The notes beneath the pieces are model-generated. The model did no database searches. It was not told the DNA's origin and worked only from the letters and a program-made list of their open reading frames with translations. A stretch of DNA of 64,000 nucleotides, taken from NCBI RefSeq assembly GCF_902833905.1, contig NZ_CADFGP010000033.1:29136-93135 (forward strand). The letters run 5' to 3'. The position numbers and the translations under genes are program-made. This document shows, piece after piece, positions 9,756-17,537 of the stretch. Each line of letters begins with the position of its first letter. Position 1 is the stretch's first letter. This DNA comes from Paraburkholderia tuberum STM678. Its GTDB lineage: Bacteria; Pseudomonadota; Gammaproteobacteria; Burkholderiales; Burkholderiaceae.

Positions 9756-9789
9756 CTCGGCATAGTCTGATACCCGGCGTAGTGGGGCC
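9756..9789. repeat. RIT right inverted repeat
   Basis: Exact reverse complement of 6379-6412. The preceding bases, GGAGCCCGTTACTCGGCATA (from 9745), also match 6461-6484 in direct orientation with two small differences. Each end thus carries more than one copy of the GGCATAGTC half-site. Confidence 0.85.
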
Positions 9790-9808
9790 TATGCCGAGCT
9801 CGGTATAG
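9789..9808. repeat. 20-bp palindrome at the RIT right boundary
   Basis: CTATGCCGAGCTCGGTATAG pairs with itself except at one position. It contains the CTATGCCGAG half-site of the inverted repeats. It lies between the right repeat and resumed istA, so it is either the outer edge of the element or a crossover product. Confidence 0.7.
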
Positions 9809-9960
9809 GGCCCAGTCAACCTGGCCCTGCTCTCCGGGCAAGGTGCGTAGCCGCAGATAGGCCTCTGGTGTAGGACGCGGACGGTGTATCGCGATCAGGT
9901 GCCGGAAATGATGGAGGTTGCCACGGTAGCCGCGCTCGGTGACCATCGCATACAGCCTCT
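9809..9960 (-). pseudogene. istA: IstA transposase, middle fragment upstream of RIT
   Basis: Reads RLYAMVTERGYRGNLHHFRH, then a HRPRP..AYLRLRTLPGEQGQVDW segment, then meets the RIT boundary. These are IstA residues that normally directly precede HFxHLQIGRARRPL, found on the other side of the RIT element. The first 100 or so residues of IstA (helix-turn-helix) are not found further right, so the gene had a second lesion. Confidence 0.8.
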
Positions 9961-10030
9961 TTGCGCCTGGAACAGTTCGAGCAGTTGTTCGAGATCCGCC
10001 TTGCTTGCAATCGACGCGGCTTCTGGCTCG

Positions 10031-10140
10031 AATTAACTGCAACTGACGGATCGCGCGTGCTCGGATTATCTGCAACTGTGCTTGCATGCAGTCGGACGTG
10101 CTTTCATTCCATCGCCGTCTGCTCACATTATCTGCAACTG
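10031..10140. repeat. three copies of an IS21-type terminal repeat
   Basis: ATTATCTGCAACTG at 10065-10078 and 10127-10140, and a one-base variant AATTAACTGCAACTG at 10031-10045. Spacing is about 35 and 62 bases. Multiple internal end-repeats are a feature of IS21-family termini, so this is probably the left (istA-side) end of the element. It now abuts a truncated istA. Confidence 0.6.
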
Positions 10141-10237
10141 ACAGAACTCACCTCTGCCCGGTGGCCAGCATCCGGTCGCACAGGGTTGCGACGGCAGCGG
10201 ATCAAGAGTGCTGGGCTGACCTCTCTTCCAACAGTCG

Positions 10238-11200
10238 TCAGAATGGCTTCTGCGCGATAACAGTGGGAAACATCCGGGCGCGATCATCGATGAACCGAAT
10301 ATCGGCAAAACCGGCATCCTCAAGTTGTGCCAAGGTTTGTGCATGGGTGCGAAATGCGCTCCATTTCACCTCAATGACGCGCACAAATAAGAGATGCTGA
10401 AGCGACAACGATTCCTGGTCGATTTCCGTCAGCTTCCATGGCGATTCTGCTGACAGAGTTGGCGGTGGCGTAAGGAAACTAGTAACTAGCGAGCCACCCG
10501 GCTTTAGCATGTCGAAGAACGCACGATATAGGGCGGTAACGCGGCCATTGTCTGGTTCATAGATATTGAGACCATTGCTGGTCAGTACGTCAATGGTGGC
10601 TTTCAGATTCGGCGTCCATGCGTCCTCGAGACGGAGCGACAGGCGCCCGGCTAGCCCCCGTTCCTGTGCGAGGTCGGATGCGTCGTTCAATGCCAGTTGA
10701 TCCAGATCTATGCCCGTCAGAGTGACGTCCGGGTGCAGCTCATAGTCGAGCAACAGCAATTCATCCATCAACCCGCAAGGAACCGATGCCAGAGCAAGGC
10801 CCGATCTGAGCAAGGCTTGCAATTGCTGCCGGAAAATTCCAAAACGTTCCCGGGTTGCGAGTACAACGGGTAATTTCTCAAAAATTCGGTACTCGAGATC
10901 GGAAATCGATCCTGCTGACACCGTTCCCGGGCGGTAGGTCACCAGTTGATGTGTCCAGTACGCATTCAGGCCACGATTCTCAATTAGGAACCGACCGAGT
11001 TCGAAGGCCGATAATTTGTCAACCAAGCGAATTTGTTGGTCAACCGTGGCACCAGGAAGGTCGCCCGCCAGACGCAGACGTGACTTGATGGACTGTATGG
11101 ACTGTAGCAGATCGCCGTAGTTGTCTGGGGAACCGGCGCCATGAGAAATCAGTTGATCATGACGAGTGGCTTGGGCCACGGGTCCATTTGCATTCTTCAT
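10238..11200 (-). CDS. class I SAM-dependent methyltransferase
   Basis: 320 residues from ATG 11200, preceded by AGGGAGA at good spacing. The open frame reaches 11404, but that part lacks a binding site and looks non-coding. A Rossmann methyltransferase core occupies about 120-250: LMDELLLLDYE..VTLTGIDLDQLALN (SAM binding, acidic residue after beta-2), LRLEDAW, VLTSNGLNIYEPD, and MLKPGGSLVTSFLTPP (post-motif). The substrate cannot be deduced. It is monocistronic and soluble, between an IS21 end and a divergent resolvase gene. Confidence 0.8.
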   Translation of the reverse strand: MKNANGPVAQATRHDQLISHGAGSPDNYGDLLQSIQSIKSRLRLAGDLPGATVDQQIRLVDKLSAFELGRFLIENRGLNAYWTHQLVTYRPGTVSAGSISDLEYRIFEKLPVVLATRERFGIFRQQLQALLRSGLALASVPCGLMDELLLLDYELHPDVTLTGIDLDQLALNDASDLAQERGLAGRLSLRLEDAWTPNLKATIDVLTSNGLNIYEPDNGRVTALYRAFFDMLKPGGSLVTSFLTPPPTLSAESPWKLTEIDQESLSLQHLLFVRVIEVKWSAFRTHAQTLAQLEDAGFADIRFIDDRARMFPTVIAQKPF

Positions 11201-11473
11201 TTGTCTCCCTACAAGAAAACGTAGTTGGAATCCGCGACGCTCCGACAAAAGTGCAGACGCCGCAAATGCTGTGCGAAGGCAAGAATCGCTGGTGGCTCGC
11301 TCCACCAGGAACGATAACCCGCAATTCCATAGTCCAAAAAACGATCGTTTGTTGGATGCCGACCAGTGGTGACCGGGAGATCCCCGGAAGCGACATGAAG
11401 GCATCCAGTATTAGCTTCCATTTTTCAATGTCCTACTATACTGAATTTCCGGTGGACAAACTGGAAATCGTAT

Positions 11474-12037
11474 GTGATCGGATACGCTCGCGTCTCAACG
11501 GATGACCAGCATCTCGACCTGCAACGCGATGCGTTGGCCAAAGCCGGGTGTGGACGCGTCTTCGAGGAAACCGCAAGCGGGGCGAAAGCTGAACGCACCA
11601 GGTCGACCGCGTTGCGTTCCGGCGACACGGTCGTGATCTGGCGGCTGGACCGGCTGGGGCGGTCGTTGAAGGACCTGATCTACCTGGTCGAGCGGTTGGA
11701 TGCCGCCGGCGTCGGATTACATAGCTTGCAGGAAAACATCGACACCGCGACGATCGGCGGTCGGCTGGTGTTTCACCTGTTCGGCGCCCCGGCCGAGTTC
11801 GAGCGCAACCTGGTCCGCGAGCGCACCCGCGCCGGCCTGTCGGCCGCCCATGCACGCGGCCATAAAGGCGGCCGCAAGAAGCGACTCGATCCGGCGCGAC
11901 AAGAGCTGGCGATGCAGCTCTACCATGAGCGCCGCCACACCGTCGAAGAAATCTGCCGGCTGATGGGCATTGGCCGCTCGACGTTGTATGACTATCTGAC
12001 CGAGGCGGAACGCAATGCCCAGCGGGCGGCGGCGTAA
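11474..12037 (+). CDS. serine recombinase (TnpR-type resolvase)
   Basis: 187 residues from GTG 11474. The catalytic Ser is at residue 8 in GYARVSTDDQ, with WRLDRLGRSLKDLI, EFERNLVRERT and a C-terminal Hin-type helix-turn-helix (TVEEICRLMGIGRSTLYDYL). In this family it resolves transposon cointegrates. Between SGAKAERT and ALRSGDTVV it is about 6 residues shorter than typical family members, which suggests a small in-frame deletion near the E-helix region. No matching tnpA lies beside it, so it is an orphan from a lost transposon. Confidence 0.85.
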   Translation: MIGYARVSTDDQHLDLQRDALAKAGCGRVFEETASGAKAERTRSTALRSGDTVVIWRLDRLGRSLKDLIYLVERLDAAGVGLHSLQENIDTATIGGRLVFHLFGAPAEFERNLVRERTRAGLSAAHARGHKGGRKKRLDPARQELAMQLYHERRHTVEEICRLMGIGRSTLYDYLTEAERNAQRAAA

Positions 12038-12261
12038 CTCGATTCCGCCCGACTCGCTGATGCAGCTGCGGCAGCGGCTCTTGCCTATACGATGATCAAC
12101 CTGCGCCACTACTGCTGAACCAGCGCGGGGCTCGCACTTCACTGACGGCGCCATGCGCCATGATCGCTCACACCTGTTGCGCTCGCATTCCTGATCATAA
12201 TGTACAGCTCGATATCGAGATACCTGTCGCTTTTCACAACGATGTGCCTAGCTTCGCACGA

Positions 12262-12582
12262 TCACCAACGGCCATCGTAGTTCTTCCGTTCGCAATGGAC
12301 GGAAACCCGCAAGCAGTTGATTGAGTGCCATGTCGTCGATCCGGCCAGCATTCCGGTCGAACGCCATCGGTCGACCTCGATTCCGCGTTCGGCCATCATC
12401 TCCTCCAGATGACGCAGACTCAGTGGATACGCGACGTACCAGCGCACACACGTCAGAATCACTTCCAGTGGATAATGCAGGCGCTTCAGCACCTTGGCCA
12501 ACCCCGGGTTCGGCATCTTCATCGATTCACTCATCAGCGACTTTGTGTCAGCCGGATCCAGTCCAACAATCGCTATCTTCAT
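12262..12582 (-). pseudogene. IS6-family transposase, N-terminal fragment
   Basis: Starts at ATG 12582 behind GGAG. Residues LKRLHYPLEVILTCVRWYVA and YPLSLRHLEEMMAERGIEVD match the N-terminal part of IS6-family transposases. After GIEVD the family continues with HSTVHRW and the DDE domain; here it runs into unrelated sequence and stops after 106 residues. All catalytic residues are missing. Confidence 0.75.
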
Positions 12583-12860
12583 GATGAACGCTCCTTTGCC
12601 GTGGATATCACGACCTCTCCACTCTGGCATAAATCTCTCACTGCGTAGCGGGAGTCGTCCATCACATCAGAACGCACGGCGAAACGGCCGACGGACAGCG
12701 CAAAGCGTTCGCGTTCGCGGAAAACTATCTCGCGGTTGACACGGGTCAACCAGCTTCTGACTGCCTCGTGTACATTGGACGCACTGCTGCCGCGCACGCA
12801 TTTTCCGCAGCCTCTCGTTGCATGCATGCGGACCGCTTCATCACGTCAGGATGATCCATC

Positions 12861-13339
12861 ATGGCAGGCAAATCCGTCACACCCTTCGATCTGTACCGCG
12901 CGAATCTCTCGTTTGCGCTGCAAATGGGGAGTTTCAGCCACGAAGCCCGGCAGCAGGTTTCCGAGTTCGACATGCAGCGCATCCGGCGCGATCTGGCGGC
13001 GGCGCATGCCATTCGCAATGCGGTGTCGACCGCTCATGACTGGAGCGAACTCTCGCGTCTTACCAGTCCACGGTGCGCGATTACATGGCGACCACCACAA
13101 ACCTCTGGCAGCAAGGGCTGGACTCTGCCGTGCGACTGCAAAGCCGATTCAGCGAAGGCCTGCGCGAAGCGTTGGCGACCTGGCAAACGGTCTGGAGCGA
13201 GCAATGGCCGACGCATGCCCCCATGAATCCGGTCATGCTGCCGTGGCAGGAATGGCTGCGACGTATGGCAAGCACGGCGGCGGGCATGGCCTACGGACAG
13301 CGGGCCGAGGCGACGTCTCCAGTCAGGTTACGCCGGTGA
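12861..13339 (+). pseudogene. phasin-family PHA granule protein, frameshifted
   Basis: Begins MAGKSVTPFDLYRANLSFAL and reads as a helical phasin (MQRIRRDLAAAHAIRNAVST). At about 13050 the frame breaks: the continuation STVRDYMATTTNLWQQGLDS is in the next frame, after GAACTCTCG. One base seems lost. The product would coat polyhydroxyalkanoate granules. It lies just upstream of a truncated phaB, so this was a PHA operon fragment. Confidence 0.7.
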
Positions 13340-13390
13340 CTTCGGCTAAATCGCCGGCCTCCAGCAACCGTCCGGAGCAGGGAGAGCATC

Positions 13391-14260
13391 ATGCCGGCTA
13401 AGCGCGTAGCTTTCATTACCGGTGGCATGGGTGGCTTGGGCGCCGCGATCAGTCGGCGTCTTCACGATGCGGGCATGGTGGTCGCCATGTCGCACTCCGA
13501 GCGCAACGATCACGTTGCCACCTGGCTCATCCATGAACGCGATGCCGGTCGCCATTTCGTCGCCTATGAGGCCGACGTCTCCAGCTTCGATTCGTGCGCC
13601 CATTGCGCCGAGCGCGTGCTCGCCGAATTTGGTACGGTGGACATTCTGGTGAACAACGCGGGCATCACCCGCGACTCCACTTTTGTCAGGATGAACAAGG
13701 AAGATTGGGACAAGGTGCTGCGCACCGATCTCGATTCCATGTTCAACATGACCAAACCACTGCTCGGCGGGATGCTCAAGCAGCGGTTCGGGCGGATCGT
13801 CAATGTCAGTTCGGTGAACGGCGCGCGCGGCGCGTTCGGGCAGACCAATTACGCGGCGGCCAAGGCAGGCATTCACGGCTTCACGATGTCGCTCGCGCTG
13901 GAGGTGGCCAGACACGGCGTGACCGTCAACACGGTATCACCTGGCTACCTTGCCACGGCGATGACTGCGGCGGTCCCCAAGGACGTGATGGAAACGAAGA
14001 TCCTCCCGCAGATTCCGGTGGGCCCATCCCACATTAAACTTTTGTTTGGAATGAATATGGCAACCGGAACAGTAAAGTGGTTTAACGACGCCAAGGGCTT
14101 CGGCTTTGTCACGCCGGATGACGGCGGAGAAGACCTGTTCGCTCACTTCTCTGATGTTCAGGGCAGCGGCTTCAAAGCATTGCAAGAGAACCAGAAGGTC
14201 AGCTTCGAAGTGAAGCAGGGGCCAAAGGGCAAGCAGGCTGCCAACATCAAACCATTGTAA
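13391..14260 (+). CDS. chimeric gene: truncated acetoacetyl-CoA reductase fused in frame to a cold-shock protein
   Basis: 289 residues behind GGAGAGCATC. Residues 1 to about 213 are PhaB-type short-chain dehydrogenase: VAFITGGMGGLG (NADPH loop), NNAGITRDSTF, NVSSVNG, and the YAAAKAG catalytic Tyr and Lys. The reductase stops at ILPQIPVG, where the family continues with RLGRPEE and about 35 more residues. The frame then runs through PSHIKLLFGMN into a complete CspA. The missing end helps form the PhaB tetramer and substrate pocket, so activity is doubtful. The join at about 14027 looks like a deletion. Confidence 0.8.
   Translation: MPAKRVAFITGGMGGLGAAISRRLHDAGMVVAMSHSERNDHVATWLIHERDAGRHFVAYEADVSSFDSCAHCAERVLAEFGTVDILVNNAGITRDSTFVRMNKEDWDKVLRTDLDSMFNMTKPLLGGMLKQRFGRIVNVSSVNGARGAFGQTNYAAAKAGIHGFTMSLALEVARHGVTVNTVSPGYLATAMTAAVPKDVMETKILPQIPVGPSHIKLLFGMNMATGTVKWFNDAKGFGFVTPDDGGEDLFAHFSDVQGSGFKALQENQKVSFEVKQGPKGKQAANIKPL
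14057..14260 (+). CDS. cspA: cold-shock protein (CspA family), complete internal start
   Basis: From ATG 14057 a complete 67-residue cold-shock domain is encoded: MATGTVKWFNDAKGFGFVTP with RNP1 KGFGFV, RNP2-type DLFAHFSDV, and NIKPL at the end. TTTGGA lies 9-14 bases upstream and could be its own ribosome binding site. It could therefore be made as a free protein as well as the tail of the PhaB chimera. CspA proteins bind single-stranded RNA and DNA and act as RNA chaperones. Confidence 0.85.
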   Translation: MATGTVKWFNDAKGFGFVTPDDGGEDLFAHFSDVQGSGFKALQENQKVSFEVKQGPKGKQAANIKPL

Positions 14261-14389
14261 CAAGCCCGGACGCTCCCCTCCTCGCGATGAATGGGCTGTT
14301 ATACGGTCTATTGATATTTCCGTAAATCATGACAACCGTTAAGCGCCTCAAGCGTTATATTTCCAGGACGGTCCTGGAGACAGGTTGGC

Positions 14390-14819
14390 ATGGCGCAAAG
14401 TCGATTGAGCGAAGCAGTAAAGAAGGTTCTGGTGCAAATGGCTGGTCAGGCCGATATTTTTCCTATCGGTATGGATACCTTATCGATTGAACAGGACGGC
14501 ATTCCAGACAGCGGGAGCAGCGGTATCTTTAAGCCCGAGCATGGAGAAGTTGAACTGAACCGTCTGCCGGCGGCTGCTCGAGATCAACGTATTCCTCTCC
14601 AGTGGCACGCTGCCCGCCGCCTTCACGTTGAATCCGGAAAGCGGACACGTGCTGTTCAGCTATCGCACGCCGCTTGCGCAAGCTGACCTCGAGACGCTCG
14701 CCAACAGCCTGCAGCTTTGCGTCGAGCAGGCGGAGAGTTGGCGCGTCGGCTATTTCTTCGACAGTCCCGTCGACAACTGGAATCTGTCCGGCGAGCCCGG
14801 TTCGCGGATTACGGTCTGA
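14390..14819 (+). pseudogene. CesT-like type III secretion chaperone, frameshifted
   Basis: The C-terminal half, LLEINVFLSSGTLPAAFTLN then PESGHVLFSYRTPLAQADLE, has the alpha/beta pattern of CesT-type chaperones and continues to the stop at 14819. It is not in frame with the upstream start at 14390 (MAQSRLSEAVKKVLVQMAGQ), and a TGA lies at about 14555 in its own frame. A second chaperone-like gene follows. Confidence 0.55.
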
Positions 14820-14886
14820 GCAAAAAGACAGCATGGTGCGTTGGCTAGGACTCGCACTCCCCATTCAACTGAACGAGGTATCGAGC

Positions 14887-15297
14887 GTGGCATACGAAAA
14901 CTACATGAAGCTCTTGCATGACGTCTGTGATCTGGTGGGACTGGATGACGTCGCGCGCCTGATCGACGGCGGCCAGTTGGATATCTCCGGCCATACGGTG
15001 TCGATCCGCTACGACGAGTCCGTCGATCCGTTGGGTGCTGTGGCTGACATCGACCTCGGCCCGGTGCCCGAAGAGGACCGCGAAACCATCTACCGTCATG
15101 CGCTCGAAGTGAACTTCCATTCGGCGCCGGCTGGCAACGGCACGCTGAGCCTCGATCCGCAAGCGGAGCGGCTGCAGTACTCGTTCCGCTTCCCGCTCGA
15201 CGGCACGCGCACGGCCACGGACCTGTTCGATACCGTGACCGATCTGCTGGACAGCCTGAATGACGTCGACACATTTCCTTGCCTTGGTCGTAGGTGA
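14887..15297 (+). CDS. CesT-family type III secretion chaperone, C-terminus replaced
   Basis: 136 residues from GTG 14887 (VAYENYMKLLHDVCDLVGLD). The pattern of CesT-type chaperones is clear: ARLIDGGQLDISGHTVSIRY, VADIDLGPVPEEDRETIYRH, NGTLSLDPQAERLQYSFRFP. They bind effectors in the cytoplasm as dimers. From about 15265 the sequence is that of an IS30 fragment on the other strand, so the last residues (DTFPCLGRR) are foreign and the terminal helix is lost. No other type III secretion gene is present, so it is stranded. Confidence 0.65.
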   Translation: MAYENYMKLLHDVCDLVGLDDVARLIDGGQLDISGHTVSIRYDESVDPLGAVADIDLGPVPEEDRETIYRHALEVNFHSAPAGNGTLSLDPQAERLQYSFRFPLDGTRTATDLFDTVTDLLDSLNDVDTFPCLGRR

Positions 15298-15478
15298 AGC
15301 TCTGTCGTAATGGCTCGGCAATCAAATTGAGTTTGGTAGAGAAGCCTGCCAGCGCGGAAGCAGCCGTGGCATCTTCCATCTTCGCCAGCAGCACCAGGCG
15401 TCCGGTCCGTTCGACCAGTACTCCGACTGAAGACGCATTGTTCGCACCCTTGACTGAAGACGCATTGTTCGCACCCTT
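15265..15478 (-). pseudogene. IS30-family transposase fragment
   Basis: Read leftward: KGANNASSVG, then VLVERTGRLVLLAKMEDATA, ASALAGFSTKLNLIAEPLRQ and SFTYDQGKEM. This is the DDE core of IS30 transposases around the second Asp (TYDQGKEM). The right side is a group II intron; the left side joins the chaperone gene. The third catalytic residue and the C-terminus are gone. Confidence 0.8.
15425..15478. repeat. 2 x 27-bp perfect tandem repeat at the intron 3' border
   Basis: 15425-15451 and 15452-15478 are identical. On the minus strand each copy encodes KGANNASSV of the IS30 transposase. The second copy ends exactly where the group II intron begins. The family has this peptide once, so it is a 9-codon duplication in the 3' exon. 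Confidence 0.85.
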
Positions 15479-15553
15479 GTCGGGTAAGAACGTGCCGTTA
15501 CCGGCACGTTCTCCCCTAAGAACCGGACGGGCGAGTCACCCCGCATCCGGCTC
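15479..15553 (-). ncRNA. group II intron domains V and VI
   Basis: Minus-strand 15553-15520 is a 34-nt hairpin, GAGCCGGATGCGG...CCGTCCGGTTC, the size and sequence type of domain V. It is followed by AGAACGTGCCGGTAACGGCA.., a domain VI stem with a candidate branch-point A, and the 3' end at 15479. Domain V is the catalytic core of these ribozymes. Confidence 0.75.
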
Positions 15554-15563
15554 AAGCCATTCT

Positions 15564-16459
15564 TCAGCACCATGGGGTGGCACCGGACAGACCGACCGGA
15601 TGTTTCGCGGCGCGACGACGGGCAAAGTAGGGCGTCCATGCCGGATCAAACGGATGGGCCGGCCCACGAACCTTAACGTGACGCGTAATCGCGACCGTCG
15701 TTGCGCGGAAGAGTCGCAGGCTACCGATACTGCCGTCAGCCTGACCTTCCTCCGTCGCAAAGTCCCACGACCTTTGTCCGCCGGACCGGAAGTATCGCCT
15801 CCTGACCCATCGTGCCCCTTTGGTGGGATGCCTGCGCAATGCCCACCTCCAGAGCAGTTGCCAGATGTGTGAGTCTATCAATGAGAAGGTGGCCTTCGCC
15901 ACGATGTGGCGGTGATACATGGCCCATCCCCGGATGACCGGGTTGAGTTGCTGTATCAGCGCGTGCTGCGTGGCGCTTGCGTTACCCTTGATGATTCCCC
16001 TGACCTTCTCGAGCAGCGAGCTGATACTTTTTCTCGCTGGCTTGATCAGCAGTTTGCCGCCGTACTTGCGTACGTTCTGGCCCAGGAAATCGAAACCCTC
16101 CGTTATGCGTGTAATCCGGGTTTTTTCCTCCGACAGTTCCAGACCACGAACCGCCATGAAGCGACGGATCGCAGGAAGAACCACGGATTCCAGTACTTCT
16201 TTCGAAGCACTGGTCACCACGAAATCATCGGCATACCGGATAACGTTGAGTTTGGCCGCGCGACGTGCGAGTTTCGAAACACCGATGCTCGCGTGTACTG
16301 CCGCCTCAAGTCCATCCAGCGCCATATTCGCGATCACGGGCGAGGCAATACCCCCTTGGGGTGTGCCTGCCCGCGACTCGAACCGGGTTCCCTCATCAAT
16401 ATATCCAGCCTCCAGCCACTTGCGCAGGATCGCCTTATCCATCGGTATGTGCTCCAGAA
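15564..16459 (-). pseudogene. ltrA: group II intron reverse transcriptase/maturase, C-terminal part
   Basis: The frame enters from the transposon boundary (LLEHIPMDKAILRKWLEAGY). It holds RAGTPQGGIASPVIANMALD, the catalytic RYADDFVV, FDFLGQNVRKYGGKLLIKP, and the thumb/maturase domain X (LNPVIRGWAMYHRHIVAKAT), with no clear HNH endonuclease. It ends at 15564, just before domain V. The first 150-200 residues (RT motifs 0-3) are missing because the Tn3-family element cuts the gene. ATG 16442 is open but cannot give a working enzyme. Confidence 0.85.
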
Positions 16460-16497
16460 GGGGTGGCTTCAGAATTCGGAAAAAATCGTACGCTAAG
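16460..16497. repeat. Tn3-family left terminal inverted repeat
   Basis: Starts GGGGTGGCTTCAGAATTCGG and ends CGTACGCTAAG. 36 of 38 bases match the reverse complement of 25175-25212. The tnpT stop codon lies only a few bases inside. Confidence 0.88.
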
Positions 16498-16502
16498 GCG
16501 AA

Positions 16503-17537
16503 TTACCTCTTGGCACGCGGGGCTGCGCGGGCGGTCGGCGTCTTTTTCAGCCCGTCGACGAGTCGCCGTGTGACCTCCACTTCGGCTTCGGCACGCTCGG
16601 CCCGCCGCAGCGCATCCTGCAGGCTTGCCCGGGATTCGGCCAGCTCGTTCGCCATGGCCTGCTGCTGACTGGCGATGGCTTCGGCGCGTTGCAACGCGAG
16701 ATCCAGTTCCGTGCGCAGCGCGGAGATCACGCCGGCGTGCTGGACCGCAGCGTCCTTGAGCTCGCTCTTCGCCGTAGCCAACTGTCCCCGCAGGCTGTCG
16801 AGCTGCTGCTCGCTTTTCTGACGCGCCGTGCGCTCCTGGTCGATTTCGCGTAGCGCGCGCTTTTCGTGCGCCTGGGCCCGCGTGTCGGCAGCGTCAGCCC
16901 GCTCTCTCGCACGCTCGATTTCCACACCGAGCTCGGTTTTGACGGAGGCGAGCTGGTTTGACGCCTCGTCCAACTGCCGGCGCACTTCCTGCAGGCGCGC
17001 TTCGGTTGCGGCGTGAGCCTGACGCTCGGCGGCCAGTGCGTCGCCGCTTTCCGCAAGCTGGGCGCGAACCGCCTCGAGTTGGACCTGCGTGGACGCGACC
17101 GCCTGCCGCGCGGCCTCGGCTTCGGCCACCGCCTGGTCCCGTGCGATTTCCGCTTCGTGCGCCTGATGACGCGCCTCGGCGCGTAGGGCCGCCAGTTCGG
17201 TAGCGGATGCCTCGGAAGCGGAATGCCAGATGGTGAGGACAGCTTCGGCCGCGACTTGCTTGACGACGTCCGGCAGGTCCGGGTGGTCGATCTTCACGCG
17301 CGTGCGCTCGCGCAGGTCTTGCCAGAAGCGGTTGAGCACGTCGGCCGGTGTGCTCATGCTGCCCTTGCGCACGAGGCTGTAGAGCTTGTTCGCGGTCGGC
17401 GTTACGCCGTAGCGGAAGAAGAGCAGTGCGCAGACCTCGCGGTACAGCTCCCGCGTGTCGGCGCAGCGGCCGCGGAGCGCGGCGATGTCGGCCAGCAGGG
17501 CTTGCTCGTCGAGGGTGGAACTGGAGTCGGGGGTCAT
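16503..17537 (-). CDS. tnpT: TnpT-like cointegrate resolution helper, KfrA-type coiled coil
   Basis: 344 residues. Residues about 10-125 are a KfrA-type N-terminal DNA-binding domain (VTPTANKLYSLVRKGSMSTP), followed by about 200 residues of continuous coiled coil rich in Ala, Glu, Gln and Arg, and a basic tail (KKTPTARAAPRAKR). In Tn4651 TnpT binds the resolution site and stimulates TnpS. It is divergent from tnpS, with 143 bases between. A decayed copy of its C-terminus lies at the other end of the transposon. Confidence 0.8.
   Translation of the reverse strand: MTPDSSSTLDEQALLADIAALRGRCADTRELYREVCALLFFRYGVTPTANKLYSLVRKGSMSTPADVLNRFWQDLRERTRVKIDHPDLPDVVKQVAAEAVLTIWHSASEASATELAALRAEARHQAHEAEIARDQAVAEAEAARQAVASTQVQLEAVRAQLAESGDALAAERQAHAATEARLQEVRRQLDEASNQLASVKTELGVEIERARERADAADTRAQAHEKRALREIDQERTARQKSEQQLDSLRGQLATAKSELKDAAVQHAGVISALRTELDLALQRAEAIASQQQAMANELAESRASLQDALRRAERAEAEVEVTRRLVDGLKKTPTARAAPRAKR

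Larger units (their letters stand above)
6379..9808 (-). mobile_element. RIT element (recombinases in trio) inserted in istA
   Basis: Three tyrosine recombinase genes overlap head to tail and are bounded by a perfect 34-bp inverted repeat (6379-6412 and 9756-9789). The right end has one further palindrome, CTATGCCGAGCTCGGTATAG (9789-9808). Outside these bases istA resumes on both sides. Trios of this kind are known as RIT elements in Cupriavidus, Burkholderia and relatives. All three genes look intact, so the element may still be active. GGCCC occurs at both junctions and could be a short target duplication. Confidence 0.85.
4205..10145 (-). mobile_element. IS21-like element split by a RIT element
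   Basis: istB (4513-5271) and the two pieces of istA (5258-6380 and 9809-9960) are in the correct order and orientation. istA is interrupted by 3.4 kb carrying three tyrosine recombinases. The right part has three copies of an ATTATCTGCAACTG-type repeat (10031-10140), and multiple terminal repeats are typical of IS21-family ends. The left end near 4205-4250 is a guess. The first third of istA is missing, so the element should not transpose by itself. Confidence 0.65.
15479..16459 (-). mobile_element. group II intron, 3' part, in an IS30 transposase gene
   Basis: Reading leftward, the reverse transcriptase C-terminal part is followed by RNA domains V and VI, and the 3' end (..TTACCCGAC) lies at 15479 against the IS30 exon. 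The 5' part, including RNA domains I-III and the RT fingers, is cut off at the Tn3-family terminal repeat at 16460. It can no longer splice or move. Confidence 0.8.

Noticed and set aside
12579..12827. 82-codon frame on the minus strand beside the IS6 fragment
   Set aside because: No motif or binding site; it may be an eroded gene, but I cannot support it.
14390..15297. a functional type III secretion locus
   Set aside because: Only two damaged chaperone-like genes are present; no apparatus gene is in the window.
15425..15478. possible CRISPR-like repeat
   Set aside because: Only two adjacent copies without spacers, and they encode an IS30 transposase segment.
15479..16459. possible retron or diversity-generating reverse transcriptase
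   Set aside because: The YADD-containing protein is followed by a group II intron domain V of the exact size, so it is an intron maturase.
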